Below are positions 25,628 to 35,800 of a DNA stretch of 64,000 nucleotides, piece by piece (within the stretch, counting starts at the first letter, position 1; every line of letters starts with the position of its first letter). The position numbers and the translations under genes were made by a program. The notes below the pieces were generated by a model. It was not told the origin of the DNA and searched no databases. It worked only from the letters and a program-made list of their open reading frames with translations. Source of the stretch: JBBRWO01 sp964388455 (lineage in GTDB: Bacteria > Actinomycetota > Coriobacteriia > Anaerosomatales > JAAXUF01); contig CAYMAN010000007.1 in NCBI GenBank assembly GCA_964388455.1, positions 1-64,000 on the forward strand, read 5' to 3'.

Positions 25628-26392
25628 TCAGAGACGCACCGGCACACCGGCAGCCGCCATCGCTTCTTTGACCTGGCGGACCGTATAGGTTCCGAAGTGG
25701 AAGACGCTCGCAGCGAGCACCGCATCGGCGTCCGCCTCAACGACGGCCTCTGCGAAGTGCTCGAGCGTTCCGGCTCCTCCGCTGGCGATGACCGGGATGT
25801 TGAGCTCTCGTGTGATCGCGCGCGTGAGCGGAATGTCGAAGCCGTCCTTGGTGCCATCGCAGTCCATGCTGGTCAGCAGGATCTCCCCCGCCCCGAGCCT
25901 CTCAGCCTCACGCGCCCACTCGACGGCGTCGAGTTCGGTGTTGATGCGGCCGCCGTTGATGAAGACCTCCCAGCGGTCGCGTCCGCCTGCGACCTTGCGC
26001 GCGTCGATCGCGACCACGATGCACTGCGAGCCGTAGATGCGGCTGGTGTGCGTGATCATCGAAGGGTCGCGGACAGCCGCCGAGTTCAGAGAGATCTTGT
26101 CGGCGCCAGCGGCGAGCATTGCTCGGATGTCAGCGGCGTTGCGCATACCCCCACCCACTGTGTACGGGATGAAACACTCCTCGGCGGTTCTGGTGGCGAC
26201 GTCTAGCATGCTGGGGCGATCCTCATGCGTGGCGGTGATGTCGAGGAATACGACCTCGTCAGCTCCGGCCTTGTCATAGATGGCCGCCATTTCGACGGGG
26301 TCGCCGGCGTCACGCAGGTTCACGAAGTTGACGCCTTTGACGACGCGCCCCTCGTGAACGTCGAGACACGGGATGACTCGCTTCATCAGCAT
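25628..26392 (-). CDS. hisF: Imidazole glycerol phosphate synthase subunit HisF
   Basis: A 254-residue (beta/alpha)8 cyclase subunit. [19 protein letters not shown] contains the first catalytic Asp, TVGGGMRN the phosphate loop, [18 protein letters not shown] the second catalytic Asp, and [11 protein letters not shown] the C-terminal phosphate loop. It works with HisH to make imidazole glycerol phosphate and AICAR. The ATG at 26392 overlaps the end of hisA and has GAGG upstream; an ATG two codons later is the alternative. Confidence 0.96.
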   Translation of the reverse strand: MLMKRVIPCLDVHEGRVVKGVNFVNLRDAGDPVEMAAIYDKAGADEVVFLDITATHEDRPSMLDVATRTAEECFIPYTVGGGMRNAADIRAMLAAGADKISLNSAAVRDPSMITHTSRIYGSQCIVVAIDARKVAGGRDRWEVFINGGRINTELDAVEWAREAERLGAGEILLTSMDCDGTKDGFDIPLTRAITRELNIPVIASGGAGTLEHFAEAVVEADADAVLAASVFHFGTYTVRQVKEAMAAAGVPVRL

Positions 26393-27129
26393 GGGGTTAC
26401 CTCGGCCTTGCGCGCGGCCTCGAGAGCCTCGGCCACCGTGAACGCGCCTTCGTAGATTGCGCGACCGGCGATGACGCCCTCGATGACGCCGGGACCCAGA
26501 TCGCGCAACGCGCGGATGTCATCGAGCGTCGACACGCCACCACTCGCGACCACAGGGAAGCCGGCGCTCACCGCAACACCGACGTAGGCGGGAGCGTTGA
26601 TGCCGGTCTGCATGCCGTCGCGCGAGATATCGGTGTAGACGAGATGTCGGATGCCGAGCTCGCGCAGCTCGCCCACGAGCACCTGCGCCGACGTCGCCGT
26701 CCCTGAACGCCACCCCTCGACAGCGACCATGCCGTCGCGAGCGTCCACACCGGCAACGACGCCATGACCGCAGCAGCTGACCGCTTGGCGAACGAAGTCG
26801 GGGTCGGTCACCAGCTTCGTGCCGATGACCACGCGCTCGACCCCGGCCTCGGTGAGTCGACCCATCGTCTCGAGCGTGCGGACTCCGCCGCCTACCTCAA
26901 GCCGCGCGCCGGTCTCACGGGCGATACGCTCGATGATCGCGATGTTGCCGGGCACCCCGTCGCGCGCACCATCGAGGTCGACCACGTGGATCCACTCGGC
27001 CCCCGCCTCCACGAACTCTCTCGCCTGCGCGACGGGATCCTCGTTGTAGACGGTGACGCGGTTGTAGTCGCCCTGAGCGAGCCGAACTGCGCGCCCTCCC
27101 AGGATGTCGATTGCCGGAAAGACGATCAC
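26386..27129 (-). CDS. hisA: 1-(5-phosphoribosyl)-5-[(5-phosphoribosylamino)methylideneamino]imidazole-4-carboxamide isomerase
   Basis: A 247-residue TIM-barrel. [19 protein letters not shown] contains the catalytic Asp, [10 protein letters not shown] and [14 protein letters not shown] the middle segments, [12 protein letters not shown] the second Asp, and [11 protein letters not shown] the phosphate loop. In some actinobacteria HisA is bifunctional (PriA), but here a separate trpF exists at 13429, so a HisA-only role is the simpler reading. The GTG start overlaps the hisH stop. Confidence 0.95.
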   Translation of the reverse strand: MIVFPAIDILGGRAVRLAQGDYNRVTVYNEDPVAQAREFVEAGAEWIHVVDLDGARDGVPGNIAIIERIARETGARLEVGGGVRTLETMGRLTEAGVERVVIGTKLVTDPDFVRQAVSCCGHGVVAGVDARDGMVAVEGWRSGTATSAQVLVGELRELGIRHLVYTDISRDGMQTGINAPAYVGVAVSAGFPVVASGGVSTLDDIRALRDLGPGVIEGVIAGRAIYEGAFTVAEALEAARKAEVTPC

Positions 27130-27755
27130 GCGCGTGCCCTCTCTGCGATACGACCGAAGTTGGCGAGCAGCTGCAGCCCTGCCGTCGACGACTTCTCGGG
27201 ATGGAACTGAACCGCGTAGATGTTGCGAAGCTGCACCGCCGCGGCGAATCTCACGCCGTACTCAGTCGATCCGACGATCGCCGAGGAATCACTGGGCATC
27301 AGTCGGTAGCTGTGAACGAAGTAGAACGCTGTCGACTCGTCGATGCCGTCGAAGAGTGCACATTCGATCGGATACTCGACCGTATTCCAGCCGATGTGCG
27401 GAATCTTCACGCCCCCGGGGAGTCGCTCGCAGGTGCCGGGTACGAGCCCGAGCCCTGTGTATTCGCCGTCCTCGAGACCGATGTCGGCCAGAAGCTGCAT
27501 CCCCAGGCAGATTCCGAGAAACGGGGTGCCGGCGCCGATTCTGTGGCGCAGCACGCTCTCCAGTCCACTCTCGCGCAGGTTGGCGCTCGCATCGCGAAAC
27601 GCGCCAACGCCAGGCAGCACGATTCCGTCGGCCGCCGAGACGACCTCGGGGTCGTCAGTCACCACGACGTCGGTGACGCCGGCGTGCTCAAAACCCTTCT
27701 GCACGCTGCGCAGGTTGCCCATGCGGTAGTCGATGATCGCGATACGAGGGCTCAC
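27126..27755 (-). CDS. hisH: Imidazole glycerol phosphate synthase subunit HisH
   Basis: A 209-residue class I glutamine amidotransferase supplying ammonia to HisF. IIDYRMGNLRSV, PGVGAFRDA, the nucleophile in LGICLGMQLLAD and the C-terminal YAVQFHPEKSS with the catalytic His and Glu are present. The GTG start overlaps the hisB stop (GTGA). Confidence 0.96.
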   Translation of the reverse strand: MSPRIAIIDYRMGNLRSVQKGFEHAGVTDVVVTDDPEVVSAADGIVLPGVGAFRDASANLRESGLESVLRHRIGAGTPFLGICLGMQLLADIGLEDGEYTGLGLVPGTCERLPGGVKIPHIGWNTVEYPIECALFDGIDESTAFYFVHSYRLMPSDSSAIVGSTEYGVRFAAAVQLRNIYAVQFHPEKSSTAGLQLLANFGRIAERARA

Positions 27756-28339
27756 AACGACCCCTTGGTGGACGGCACACCGCTCACACGCGGGTCGAGT
27801 GCAACGGCGTCCTTGAGGGCACGGGCGACCGCTTTGAACGCCGCCTCGATGAGGTGGTGCGCATTGTCGCCGGCGAGCGAGCGGACGTGCAGAGTGATGC
27901 CCGCGTTCGTTGCGAAGGCCGTGAGGAACTCCTTGGCCAGCGTGGTGTCGAACGTGCCGATGATCTCGATCGGAAGCGCGACGTCGTAGTACAGCGCGCC
28001 GCGCCCGGAGATATCGACGGCAGCGAGCACGAGTGCCTCATCCATCGGCATCGTGCACGAACCGAAGCGCGTGATGCCGGTCTTCTCGGCGAGTGCGGTG
28101 GCGAGGGCCTGACCGAGCACGATCCCGGTGTCCTCGACGGTGTGGTGCGCATCGATCTCGAGGTCGCCAGTCGCCCGCACGGCAAGGTCGAACAGACCGT
28201 GGCGGCCGAATGCGTCGAGCATGTGGTCGAAGAACGGGACGCCGGTCGCGATCTTGGTCGCACCCCCGCCGTCAAGATCGATTGAGATGGTGATGTCGGT
28301 TTCGCGCGTCGCGCGTTCGATGGTGGCTACCCGAGCCAT
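27752..28339 (-). CDS. hisB: Imidazoleglycerol-phosphate dehydratase
   Basis: A 195-residue monofunctional dehydratase without the phosphatase domain of the enterobacterial fusion. FFDHMLDAFGRHG and DAHHTVEDTGIVLGQAL carry the first metal-binding His/Glu set; GDNAHHLIEAAFKA, the second. The ATG at 28339 follows GGGGGAG; an ATG at 28360 overlapping the hisC stop is an alternative that adds seven residues. Histidinol-phosphate phosphatase must be encoded elsewhere. Confidence 0.95.
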   Translation of the reverse strand: MARVATIERATRETDITISIDLDGGGATKIATGVPFFDHMLDAFGRHGLFDLAVRATGDLEIDAHHTVEDTGIVLGQALATALAEKTGITRFGSCTMPMDEALVLAAVDISGRGALYYDVALPIEIIGTFDTTLAKEFLTAFATNAGITLHVRSLAGDNAHHLIEAAFKAVARALKDAVALDPRVSGVPSTKGSL

Positions 28340-28356
28340 TCGCTCCCCCTTCATGC

Positions 28357-29463
28357 TCATGAGCTGAGTCCTGTCGCGGCGGGCTCGCTGGCGCGACGCT
28401 GCGAGAGGCAGTCGGTCATCGCAGACAGGAACCTGCGGTTCTCCTCGTCGGTTCCTACGGTCACGCGCAAGCAGTCCTCGAGCCCCTTGGTCCGCGAGAA
28501 GTCGCGGATCAGGACCGAGTGATTGTGTAGCAGATCACGCCAGAGCGCGGCAGCGTGTTCGACGCGGAACAGCACGAAGTTGGCTTCGCTGGGAAACACC
28601 TCAACGCCCTCGAGAGCGTGAAGATCCTTCATCAGCCGTTTGCGACCGGTCACGATATCGCGAATACCTTGCTCGAACGCCATCCGCTCGCGGTACACGG
28701 TCTGAGCGACCCATTGAGAGAACGAATCCACCGAGTAGGGCTGGCGCACCTTCATGAACGCCTCGACCACATGGGGCTGCGCGAGCAGATATCCGACACG
28801 CAGTCCGGCCATCGAGAAGGCCTTGGAGAACGTCCGCAGCAGCACCAAGTTGGGATAGCGCGTCATGTGCGGGCGCATGGTGTGGCGGCTGAACTCGAAG
28901 TACGCCTCGTCGACCATGACGATCGCATCGGTGGACTTGAGCAGCTCGATGAGGAACGACTCGTTGGCCAGTCCGCCGGTGGGGTTGTTGGGGTTGGCGA
29001 CCACGACGATGTCGATGTCACCCTCTGCGACGCGCGCGAGCACAGCGGCCTCATCGATGGTGAAGTCGGCTCGGCGAGGGATTTTCACGACCTCGGTGCC
29101 GGTCACCTGGGCGTCGATACCGTACATCGAGAACGTCGGCGGCATGTCGAGAATCTTGCGACCCGGACCGCCCCACGCCACCAGCAGGTTGTAGATGATC
29201 TCGTCGCCGCCGTTGCCCACCAGCACGTTCTCGACGTCGAGCCCGTTAGCCTCGGCGATGAGTCTGCGAAGTTCGTTCGCGGTCGGGTCCGGGTATCGAT
29301 TGAACTTGAACTCGGCGAGGCGCTGCGCGAGCTTTGTGGTGATCTCGGCAGGAAGGTTGTTGGGGTTCTCGTTGCTCGCCAGTACCACCTCGGCGCGCAC
29401 CTCTTTGGCGTCGTAGGCGACGAGGTGGTCGAGCTCGGGGCGTGCGGGACGCATCGGTTCCAT
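28357..29463 (-). CDS. hisC: Histidinol-phosphate aminotransferase
   Basis: A 368-residue fold-type I PLP enzyme. LASNENPNNLP near the N-terminus, VGNGGDEII, NPNNPTGG, VDEAYFEF, and the PLP lysine in RTFSKAFSMAGLRVGY are in the expected order. The ATG at 29463 follows the hisD stop by one base (TGACATG); the longer upstream opening lies inside hisD. Confidence 0.95.
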   Translation of the reverse strand: MEPMRPARPELDHLVAYDAKEVRAEVVLASNENPNNLPAEITTKLAQRLAEFKFNRYPDPTANELRRLIAEANGLDVENVLVGNGGDEIIYNLLVAWGGPGRKILDMPPTFSMYGIDAQVTGTEVVKIPRRADFTIDEAAVLARVAEGDIDIVVVANPNNPTGGLANESFLIELLKSTDAIVMVDEAYFEFSRHTMRPHMTRYPNLVLLRTFSKAFSMAGLRVGYLLAQPHVVEAFMKVRQPYSVDSFSQWVAQTVYRERMAFEQGIRDIVTGRKRLMKDLHALEGVEVFPSEANFVLFRVEHAAALWRDLLHNHSVLIRDFSRTKGLEDCLRVTVGTDEENRRFLSAMTDCLSQRRASEPAATGLSS

Positions 29464-29464
29464 G

Positions 29465-30799
29465 TCAGTAGTCGCTGTTCTCGTCGTCGGCCGCGTCGGC
29501 CTCTGCGTACTCTGCAACGGCATCGAGACGCAGGCTGACAGCACGACCGTGCGCCCAGAGACCTTCCTTGCCGGCGATCTCCAGAACCGTCTGTCCGTCG
29601 AGCTCGAGTGCCTCGAAGCTGTAAGACAGCACCGAGGACTTCTTCACAAAGTCGTCAACCGAGAGCGGGCTCGAGAACCGTGCCGTACCGCCCGTGGGCA
29701 GAACGTGGTTCGGCCCGGCGACGTAGTCCCCCACACTCTCCGGCGTCCACGGACCGAGGAAGATCGCGCCCGCGTTGTTGATGCTACCGAGCAGATCGAA
29801 CGGCTCTGCCATCTGCACCTCGAGGTGCTCAGGCGCGATGAGGTCTGAGGTTGCAAGCGCGGTCACGACGTCCGAGCACACGATCACCACGCCGTTGTCG
29901 GTCAGCGAGCGAGCGGTGATCTCGCCTCTCGGAGACTCGTCGATGAGAATCTGCAGCGCCTCATCGACGAGGTCCGGCAGTTCAGGATCGGTGGTGACCA
30001 GGTAGGTGGCCGCGCGCGGGTCGTGCTCGGCCTGAGCCATGAGGTCGATTGCGACGAACGCGGGCACCGCCGTGTCGTCGGCGAGGATGAGCACCTCAGA
30101 GGGGCCCGCGAGCATGTCGATGCCAACGTCGCCCATAACGAGCTTCTTGGCGGCCGTCACGTAGGCGTTTCCGGGACCGACGACCTTGTCGACGCGCGGG
30201 ATCTGGTCGGTACCGTACGCGAGGGCGGCGATCGCCTGCGCACCGCCGATGCGGTAGATCTCGTCGACGCCGGCCTCGGCAGCTGCAGCGAGCGTGTAGG
30301 GGTTCACGGAGCCGTCGGCCGCCGGGGGCACGACCATCGCTATCTCCTCGACGCCGGCGACGATGGCCGGAATCGCGTTCATGAGCACGCTGCTCGGGTA
30401 CTTGGCTCGCCCGCCGGGCACGTAGATGCCCACGCGACGGATGGCAGACACCTTCTGGCCGAGGAAGACGCCGCCGGGCTGCGTGGTGAACCAGCTCTGC
30501 TGCACCTGGCGCTTGTGGAAGTCCTCGATCGCTGCCGCGGCAACGGCGATCGCCTCGAGAAACTCGGCTTCGACCATGGCGACGGCCGCCTCGATCTCCT
30601 CGGGGGTTACGAGGAACTCGGCGAGCTCGACCTTGTCGAAGGAGAGCGTGTACTCGCGGACCGCGTCGTCGCCACGGTTACGCACGTCATCGACGATGCG
30701 GGCGGCGACGCCCAACACCTCGGCATCGACACCGCCGCTTCTGGCGAGGTCTGATTCGGTCAGTCGTTGACCGGGTTCCAGCACGATTCGACGCATCAT
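29465..30799 (-). CDS. hisD: Histidinol dehydrogenase
   Basis: A 444-residue NAD-dependent zinc enzyme that oxidises histidinol to histidine. GIYVPGGRAKYPSSVLMNAIPA, GGAQAIAALAYGT, VGPGNAYVTAAKKLV, DMLAGPSEVLI, the zinc-binding AQAEHDPRAAT and the C-terminal PTGGTARFSSPLSVDDF are seen. The C-terminus carries an acidic tail (DDENSDY). The start is one of two adjacent ATG codons (30799 or 30796) overlapping the hisG stop. Confidence 0.96.
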   Translation of the reverse strand: MMRRIVLEPGQRLTESDLARSGGVDAEVLGVAARIVDDVRNRGDDAVREYTLSFDKVELAEFLVTPEEIEAAVAMVEAEFLEAIAVAAAAIEDFHKRQVQQSWFTTQPGGVFLGQKVSAIRRVGIYVPGGRAKYPSSVLMNAIPAIVAGVEEIAMVVPPAADGSVNPYTLAAAAEAGVDEIYRIGGAQAIAALAYGTDQIPRVDKVVGPGNAYVTAAKKLVMGDVGIDMLAGPSEVLILADDTAVPAFVAIDLMAQAEHDPRAATYLVTTDPELPDLVDEALQILIDESPRGEITARSLTDNGVVIVCSDVVTALATSDLIAPEHLEVQMAEPFDLLGSINNAGAIFLGPWTPESVGDYVAGPNHVLPTGGTARFSSPLSVDDFVKKSSVLSYSFEALELDGQTVLEIAGKEGLWAHGRAVSLRLDAVAEYAEADAADDENSDY

Positions 30800-31482
30800 A
30801 TCGACTCGGTTCCTTTCCGTAGATTTACCAATGCGGCCATGGTATCGGCCAGCTCTGTCACGCGAGGATCAGTGCGCACAGACGCGGGATTGCCGACGAA
30901 GCGCGCGGTGCTCGGCAACACGTCCTCGACGATGCGCAGGCGATTCTCGCGCAGCGTCGTGCCGGTGGCGGTGATATCGACGACCACGTCGGCGATGCCG
31001 ATGAGCGGCGCGAGTTCGATGTTGCCGTTGAGCTTCACGATCTCGACCTGGATGCCGCGCGCATCGAAGTGCGCCTGCGCGATGTTGGGGTACTTGGTCG
31101 CGACGCGTACCACACCAAGGTGGCGCGCCCGCTCGCTGATGGCACCGGCGGCATCTTCGGGCTCGGCCACCACGAAGCGGCAGCCGCCGAAGTGCAGGTC
31201 CACGAGCTCGACGACCTCGAGGCCAGCCTCGACAAGCACGTCCTTGCCTCCGATACCGCAGTCCGCAGCGCCGTAGGCGACGTAGACAGGAACATCGGTG
31301 GGCTTGCTGATGATGAACTCTGCGTCTGAGGTCGTCACGATGAGAGTGCGGCCCGGCTCGGCGAGTCCGGTCACGTCGAGTCCGGCCGCAGCGAGCATGG
31401 CGACCGAGTCCGGGAACAGCGCGCCCTTGGGGATCGCGATACGAAGGCGACGGTTCGCCTCAAGCTTGCGTGTGGCGATCAC
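30796..31482 (-). CDS. hisG: ATP phosphoribosyltransferase, short form
   Basis: A 228-residue catalytic subunit of the hetero-octameric short-form enzyme that starts histidine synthesis. RIAIPKGALFPDS, ADCGIGGKDVLVE and the PRPP loop VDITATGTTLRENRL are present. It lacks the C-terminal regulatory ACT-like domain of long HisG and so needs HisZ, encoded immediately upstream with a GTGA overlap. Confidence 0.95.
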   Translation of the reverse strand: MIATRKLEANRRLRIAIPKGALFPDSVAMLAAAGLDVTGLAEPGRTLIVTTSDAEFIISKPTDVPVYVAYGAADCGIGGKDVLVEAGLEVVELVDLHFGGCRFVVAEPEDAAGAISERARHLGVVRVATKYPNIAQAHFDARGIQVEIVKLNGNIELAPLIGIADVVVDITATGTTLRENRLRIVEDVLPSTARFVGNPASVRTDPRVTELADTMAALVNLRKGTESI

Positions 31483-32738
31483 CGACGCTCACCTTCCTTG
31501 GCCCACGTGGATGTGGGAGCCGCGGGAACCACGTCTCCGAGCGGAAGTGCGCGCTCACCGGCGCGGTCAAGCCGCACGATGGCGGTTCCGTCGGCGATGA
31601 GCGCCTCTGCAGCGTCAAGCCGCGCGGCCTCGGCCACCAGCGCCAGTCCGCTGTGCGCCGAAAGTGCGACCTGCCACCCCGCCGCGCGCAGACGCTGTGC
31701 CGCGACGAGTGCCGCCTCTGGTGAGCCGCCCAGCACGGCGTCGAGCCCGCGTGTCAGCGGTTCAGCCCCCTGCTCGAGCAGCGCGATCGAGATGCGCTCG
31801 AGACCCAGAGCGAAGCCGGCCGCCGGCGCCGGGGCTCCGAACGCACCCAGCACGCCGTCGTAACGGCCTCCCCCGCCGAGCGGCACGCCCAGTCCGGGCG
31901 CATACGCCTCGGCGACAAGCCCGGTGTAGTAGCCAAACGAGCGCATCACCGAGAAGTCCACCACCACCTTGTCGGCGACGCCCGCTGCGTCGAGCAACAA
32001 CAGCGTCTCGTCCAGCGCGTCGAGCGCGTCGCCGCACCCGCACCCAGCAGCCGCCTCCCGACACGCCGCGACCGCCTCTCGGCCGCCGCGCACACGCGGC
32101 ACCTCCAACAGCGCTCGGGCAGCAGCCGGCTCCACACCCGGCTCAGCAGCCAGCCTGCCCAGCTCGACCAGGTTGCGCTCGTGCGCCGCCGAGAAAACCT
32201 GTGCTCCCCAAGTCGGCGCCATCTTCGCCGCTTCAACGATCGCCGACAACACGGCAACCGTACCCACAGCAACTGTGAAGTCGATAAGCCCGGCGGCGCG
32301 CAGGCCTTCCACCATGACCGCGACCATCTCGGCGTCGGCTGCGGGACCCGACGCGCCGATCAACTCGACTCCCACCTGCGTGAACTGTCGCGACTGACCT
32401 CGCAGCGACTCGTGCTCGCGAAAGACCTCGGCGGCGTAGCGGAAACGGTGCGGTCCCGGCTCGCCGAACAGCCGCGATGCAGCGAGACGAGCGATCGGCA
32501 CGGTCATGTCGGGGCGCAGCGCGAGCACGCGACCATCGAGATCGACGAGCCTGAATGCGGAGCCTTCCATGGGACCCACGGCGGACTCGAGCGTATCGAG
32601 GCGCTCGACGACCGGCGTCTCGACCAGGCCGTAGCCCCACGCCGAGAACGATTCACCGATGCGCGTGGTGAGCGCGAGCCGCTCGGCTGCCTCGGCGGGT
32701 AATACATCGCGAAACCCTCTCGCTGTTACAGGACGCAT
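31479..32738 (-). CDS. hisZ: ATP phosphoribosyltransferase regulatory subunit HisZ
   Basis: A 419-residue histidyl-tRNA-synthetase paralogue lacking the anticodon-binding domain. It has GFRDVLPAEA at the start, motif 2 YAAEVFREHESLRGQSRQFTQVGVELIG, YYTGLVAEAYAPGLGVPLGGGGRYDGVL, and GFALGLERISI (motif 3). In HisG-short systems it is the histidine-sensing subunit. The ATG at 32738 is chosen; a TTG six codons upstream is also possible. It is the first gene of the hisZGDCBHAF run, preceded by a predicted promoter. Confidence 0.93.
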   Translation of the reverse strand: MRPVTARGFRDVLPAEAAERLALTTRIGESFSAWGYGLVETPVVERLDTLESAVGPMEGSAFRLVDLDGRVLALRPDMTVPIARLAASRLFGEPGPHRFRYAAEVFREHESLRGQSRQFTQVGVELIGASGPAADAEMVAVMVEGLRAAGLIDFTVAVGTVAVLSAIVEAAKMAPTWGAQVFSAAHERNLVELGRLAAEPGVEPAAARALLEVPRVRGGREAVAACREAAAGCGCGDALDALDETLLLLDAAGVADKVVVDFSVMRSFGYYTGLVAEAYAPGLGVPLGGGGRYDGVLGAFGAPAPAAGFALGLERISIALLEQGAEPLTRGLDAVLGGSPEAALVAAQRLRAAGWQVALSAHSGLALVAEAARLDAAEALIADGTAIVRLDRAGERALPLGDVVPAAPTSTWAKEGERR

Positions 32739-32807
32739 GATGGAGATGACCCCCAAAGAGTTCGTGTGTGCCGGTCACAGCCGCACGCCGTACCGGTGAA
32801 GCTCGGT

Positions 32808-32838
32808 CACTCTACCACAGTAGAGTGCTAAAGTGCAA
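32808..32838 (-). promoter_or_regulatory. Predicted his operon promoter with an inverted-repeat operator over the -10 box
   Basis: On the minus strand TTGCAC (-35, plus-strand 32833-32838) and TAGAGT (-10, 32809-32814) are 18 bases apart. The perfect inverted repeat CACTCTAC-TGTG-GTAGAGTG (32808-32827) covers the -10 box and most of the spacer, which is where a repressor dimer would block polymerase. No T-box or attenuator was seen between here and hisZ. Confidence 0.6.
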
Positions 32839-32891
32839 CGTCGACCGAGCCGCACTCTCCCACGCCCATGCAGCGGGCTCCGAGCCGTCGC

Positions 32892-35800
32892 TCAGCCCCG
32901 AGCCCCGCCCCGCCACCGACGCTCCGCTGGCTTGGGCTCCGGCTCCTGTCGGATCGACTCGGCCCCGAACAGCATGATCAGTTCCGCGTGCAGTCCGTTG
33001 GAGTCGGCGTTGATCGTTCCCGGCAACGCCGCCTCGAATGTCTTACCCGTCTCCTCATCGGTCACACACAACACGGCGATATCCGTGCCCGGGTATTGGG
33101 CGATGATCTCGAGCAGCCGCTTGTGCCGACCGTTCACGAGTGCCCCGCTGTCGGTGCTCACGATCACGCGACGGGGCGGCGGCGCGAAGAGCGAGCCATC
33201 GAAGCGCTCCACCTCGGCGACGATGAGCTTGCGGCCGCGGTCCGAGTCCTCGAGCTTGGCGCGCATGCGCACGACAGCATCCTCGACGACGATGTCGCGA
33301 AAGCGGTCCAGCGTCTGCGGGAACAGCACCGCCTCGATGCTGCCATCGAGGTCCTCCAGGTTCGCGATCGCCATCATCGCGCCCTTCTTGGTCGGCTTCA
33401 GCGACACAGACGCGAGCAGACCCGCGAACCAGCCGTTCGTGCCGTCCGGCACCTCGTCGAGTGCACCGAGCGAGTAGTCGCCTGCGCGGCGGATCTCCTC
33501 GGCGATCTCCCTGAGGGGGTGGCCCGAGACGTAGATGCCCAGCATCTCCTTCTCGAACGCAAGCCGCATGGGCTTGTCCCACTCGTCGTCGTTGGCGTCC
33601 GGGATGTACTCGGCGAATCCGGAGTCCTCGGCGGCGAACATGTCGAACATCGAGACCTGACCGGAGTCGACGTCCTTCTGCTTCTTGGAGGCCGAATCGA
33701 CGCACGACTCCATCATGCCCATGAGGTGCTTGCGTGTGTAGCCAGTCGAATCGAATGCGCCCGCCTTGATGAGCGCCTCGAGCGTCTTCTTGTTGGCCTG
33801 CTTCATGTCCACGCGGTTGCAGAAGTCCTGCAGCGACGTGAACGGCCCGCCTGCGTCACGCGCGACGAGGATCGTGTCGACCACGGCCGCGCCGACGCCG
33901 CGGATGCCTGCGAGCCCGAAGCGGATACCCTCGCCCGTGACCGGCGTGAAGTGGCGGCGCGACGAGTTCACGTCTGGCGGCAACACGGTGTAGCCGGCGC
34001 GGTTGCACTCCGAGACGTAGCGAACGATCGACTCGGTCTTGCCGGTGTAGCTCGTGAGCACGGCGGCCATGTACTCGAGCGGGTAGTGTGCCTTGAGATA
34101 CGCCGTCTGCATCGTGATGAGCCCGTAGGCCGCCGAGTGGCTCTTGTTGAACGCGTACTCGGCGAAGGGCAGGATGTCGGCCCACATCTTCTCGGCGATC
34201 TTGGGGTCGTAGCCGTTCTCGGCGGCGCCGTTGACCCAGTCCTCCTTGAGCGGCTCCAGCGCGTCGAGTTGCTTCTTTCCCATCGCCTTGCGCAGCTTGC
34301 CTGCCTTTGCCGCCGAGAACCCGCTCATCGTCATCGACAGGCGCATGACCTGCTCCTGGTAGACCACGGTGCCGTACGTCTCTTCGAGGATCGACTTCAG
34401 GCGCTCGTCGTAGTAGGTGACCTCGCGCCGGCCGTGCTTACGCTCGACGAAGTCCTTCACCATGCCTGAGCCGAGGGGGCCCGGACGATAGAGTGCGAGC
34501 ACTGCGACGATGTCGCCGAACGACGTCGGATTGAGGTCTCTCAGCAGCTGGCGCATGCCGGCCGATTCGACTTGGAACACGCCGACGGTGTCCGCGCGCT
34601 GAAGCAGGGCGAACGTCTCAGGGTCGTCGATCGGGAACTCGTCGGGGACGAGTCTGACTCCGCAGTTCTCGGCGACGTTGGTGACGGCGTCGGCGATGAC
34701 GGTGAGTGTACGCAGGCCGAGGAAGTCCATCTTGAGCAGGCCTATGTCTGCTACGGTCGGGCCGTCGTACTGCGTGATGACCGCGCCGCCCTTGGTGTCG
34801 TACTTGACCGGCACGTAGAAGTGCAGCGGGTCACGGCAGATGACGACGCCGGCCGCGTGCACGCCCTCGCCGCGCACGATGCCTTCGAGCGAGCGGGCCG
34901 CGTCCACGATGCGCGCGGTGTCGGGGTTCTGCTTGTAGTCGACGCCGAACTCGGCGTTCTGCAGGAGCGAAGAATCGATGGTCGCTTTGAGGTCGTCGAC
35001 GATCATCTTCGAGATTTTGTCCGGCACGCCGTACGGGTAGCCCAGTACTCTGCCGGCATCGCGCAGGGCCGCGCGTGCTTTCATCTTGCCGAACGTGACA
35101 ATCTGGGCGACCTTGTCGGCGCCGTACTTGTCGCGGACGTACTCGATGACCTCCTGGCGACGTTCATCGTCGAAGTCCATGTCGATATCGGGCATCTCCG
35201 TGCGCTCGGGATCGAGGAAGCGCTCGAAGAGCAGGCCGTTCTCGATGGGATCGAGGTTGGTGATGCCCAGCGAGTACGCGATGATTGAGCCGGCTGCCGA
35301 GCCTCGTCCCGGACCGACGCCGATGCCCTGGTCCTTCGCCCACTGCGTGAAGTCCTGCACGATGAGGAAGTACGCCGAGATGCCCTTGGGCACGACGATA
35401 GAGAGCTCGTGATCGAGGCGGCCGACGACCTCCTCAGGGATAGGGTCACCGTAGCGGATCTTGAGCCCCTTGATGCACTGCTCGCGAAGAAAGCTGTCCA
35501 TCGAGTGCTCTTCCGGCACCTCGAACACCGGGAGGATGATTCTGCCGGTCTCGATCTCGACGTCGCACTTCTCGGCGATGGCGAGCGTGTTGGCGATCGC
35601 CTCGGGGTACTGGTTGCCGATCGAGGCGAGCATCTCCTCGTGCGACTTCATGTAGAACTCGTCGCAGGAGAACTTCATGCGGCCGGGCTGGTCGACAGTC
35701 GAACCCGTTCCGATGCACAGCAGCATGTCCTGCGTCTTGGCGTCCTCGCGAGTGAGGTAGTGGATGTCGTTTGTTGCAACGAGCGGCAGCGACAACTCGC

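Noticed and set aside
26386..27129. Bifunctional PriA (HisA plus TrpF activity), common in actinobacteria
   Set aside because: A separate intact trpF is present in the trp operon, so HisA alone is the simpler call.
32868..34469. Open frame of 533 codons on the plus strand
   Set aside because: It lies antisense to dnaE, which has full domain content; codon-position GC bias explains the opening.
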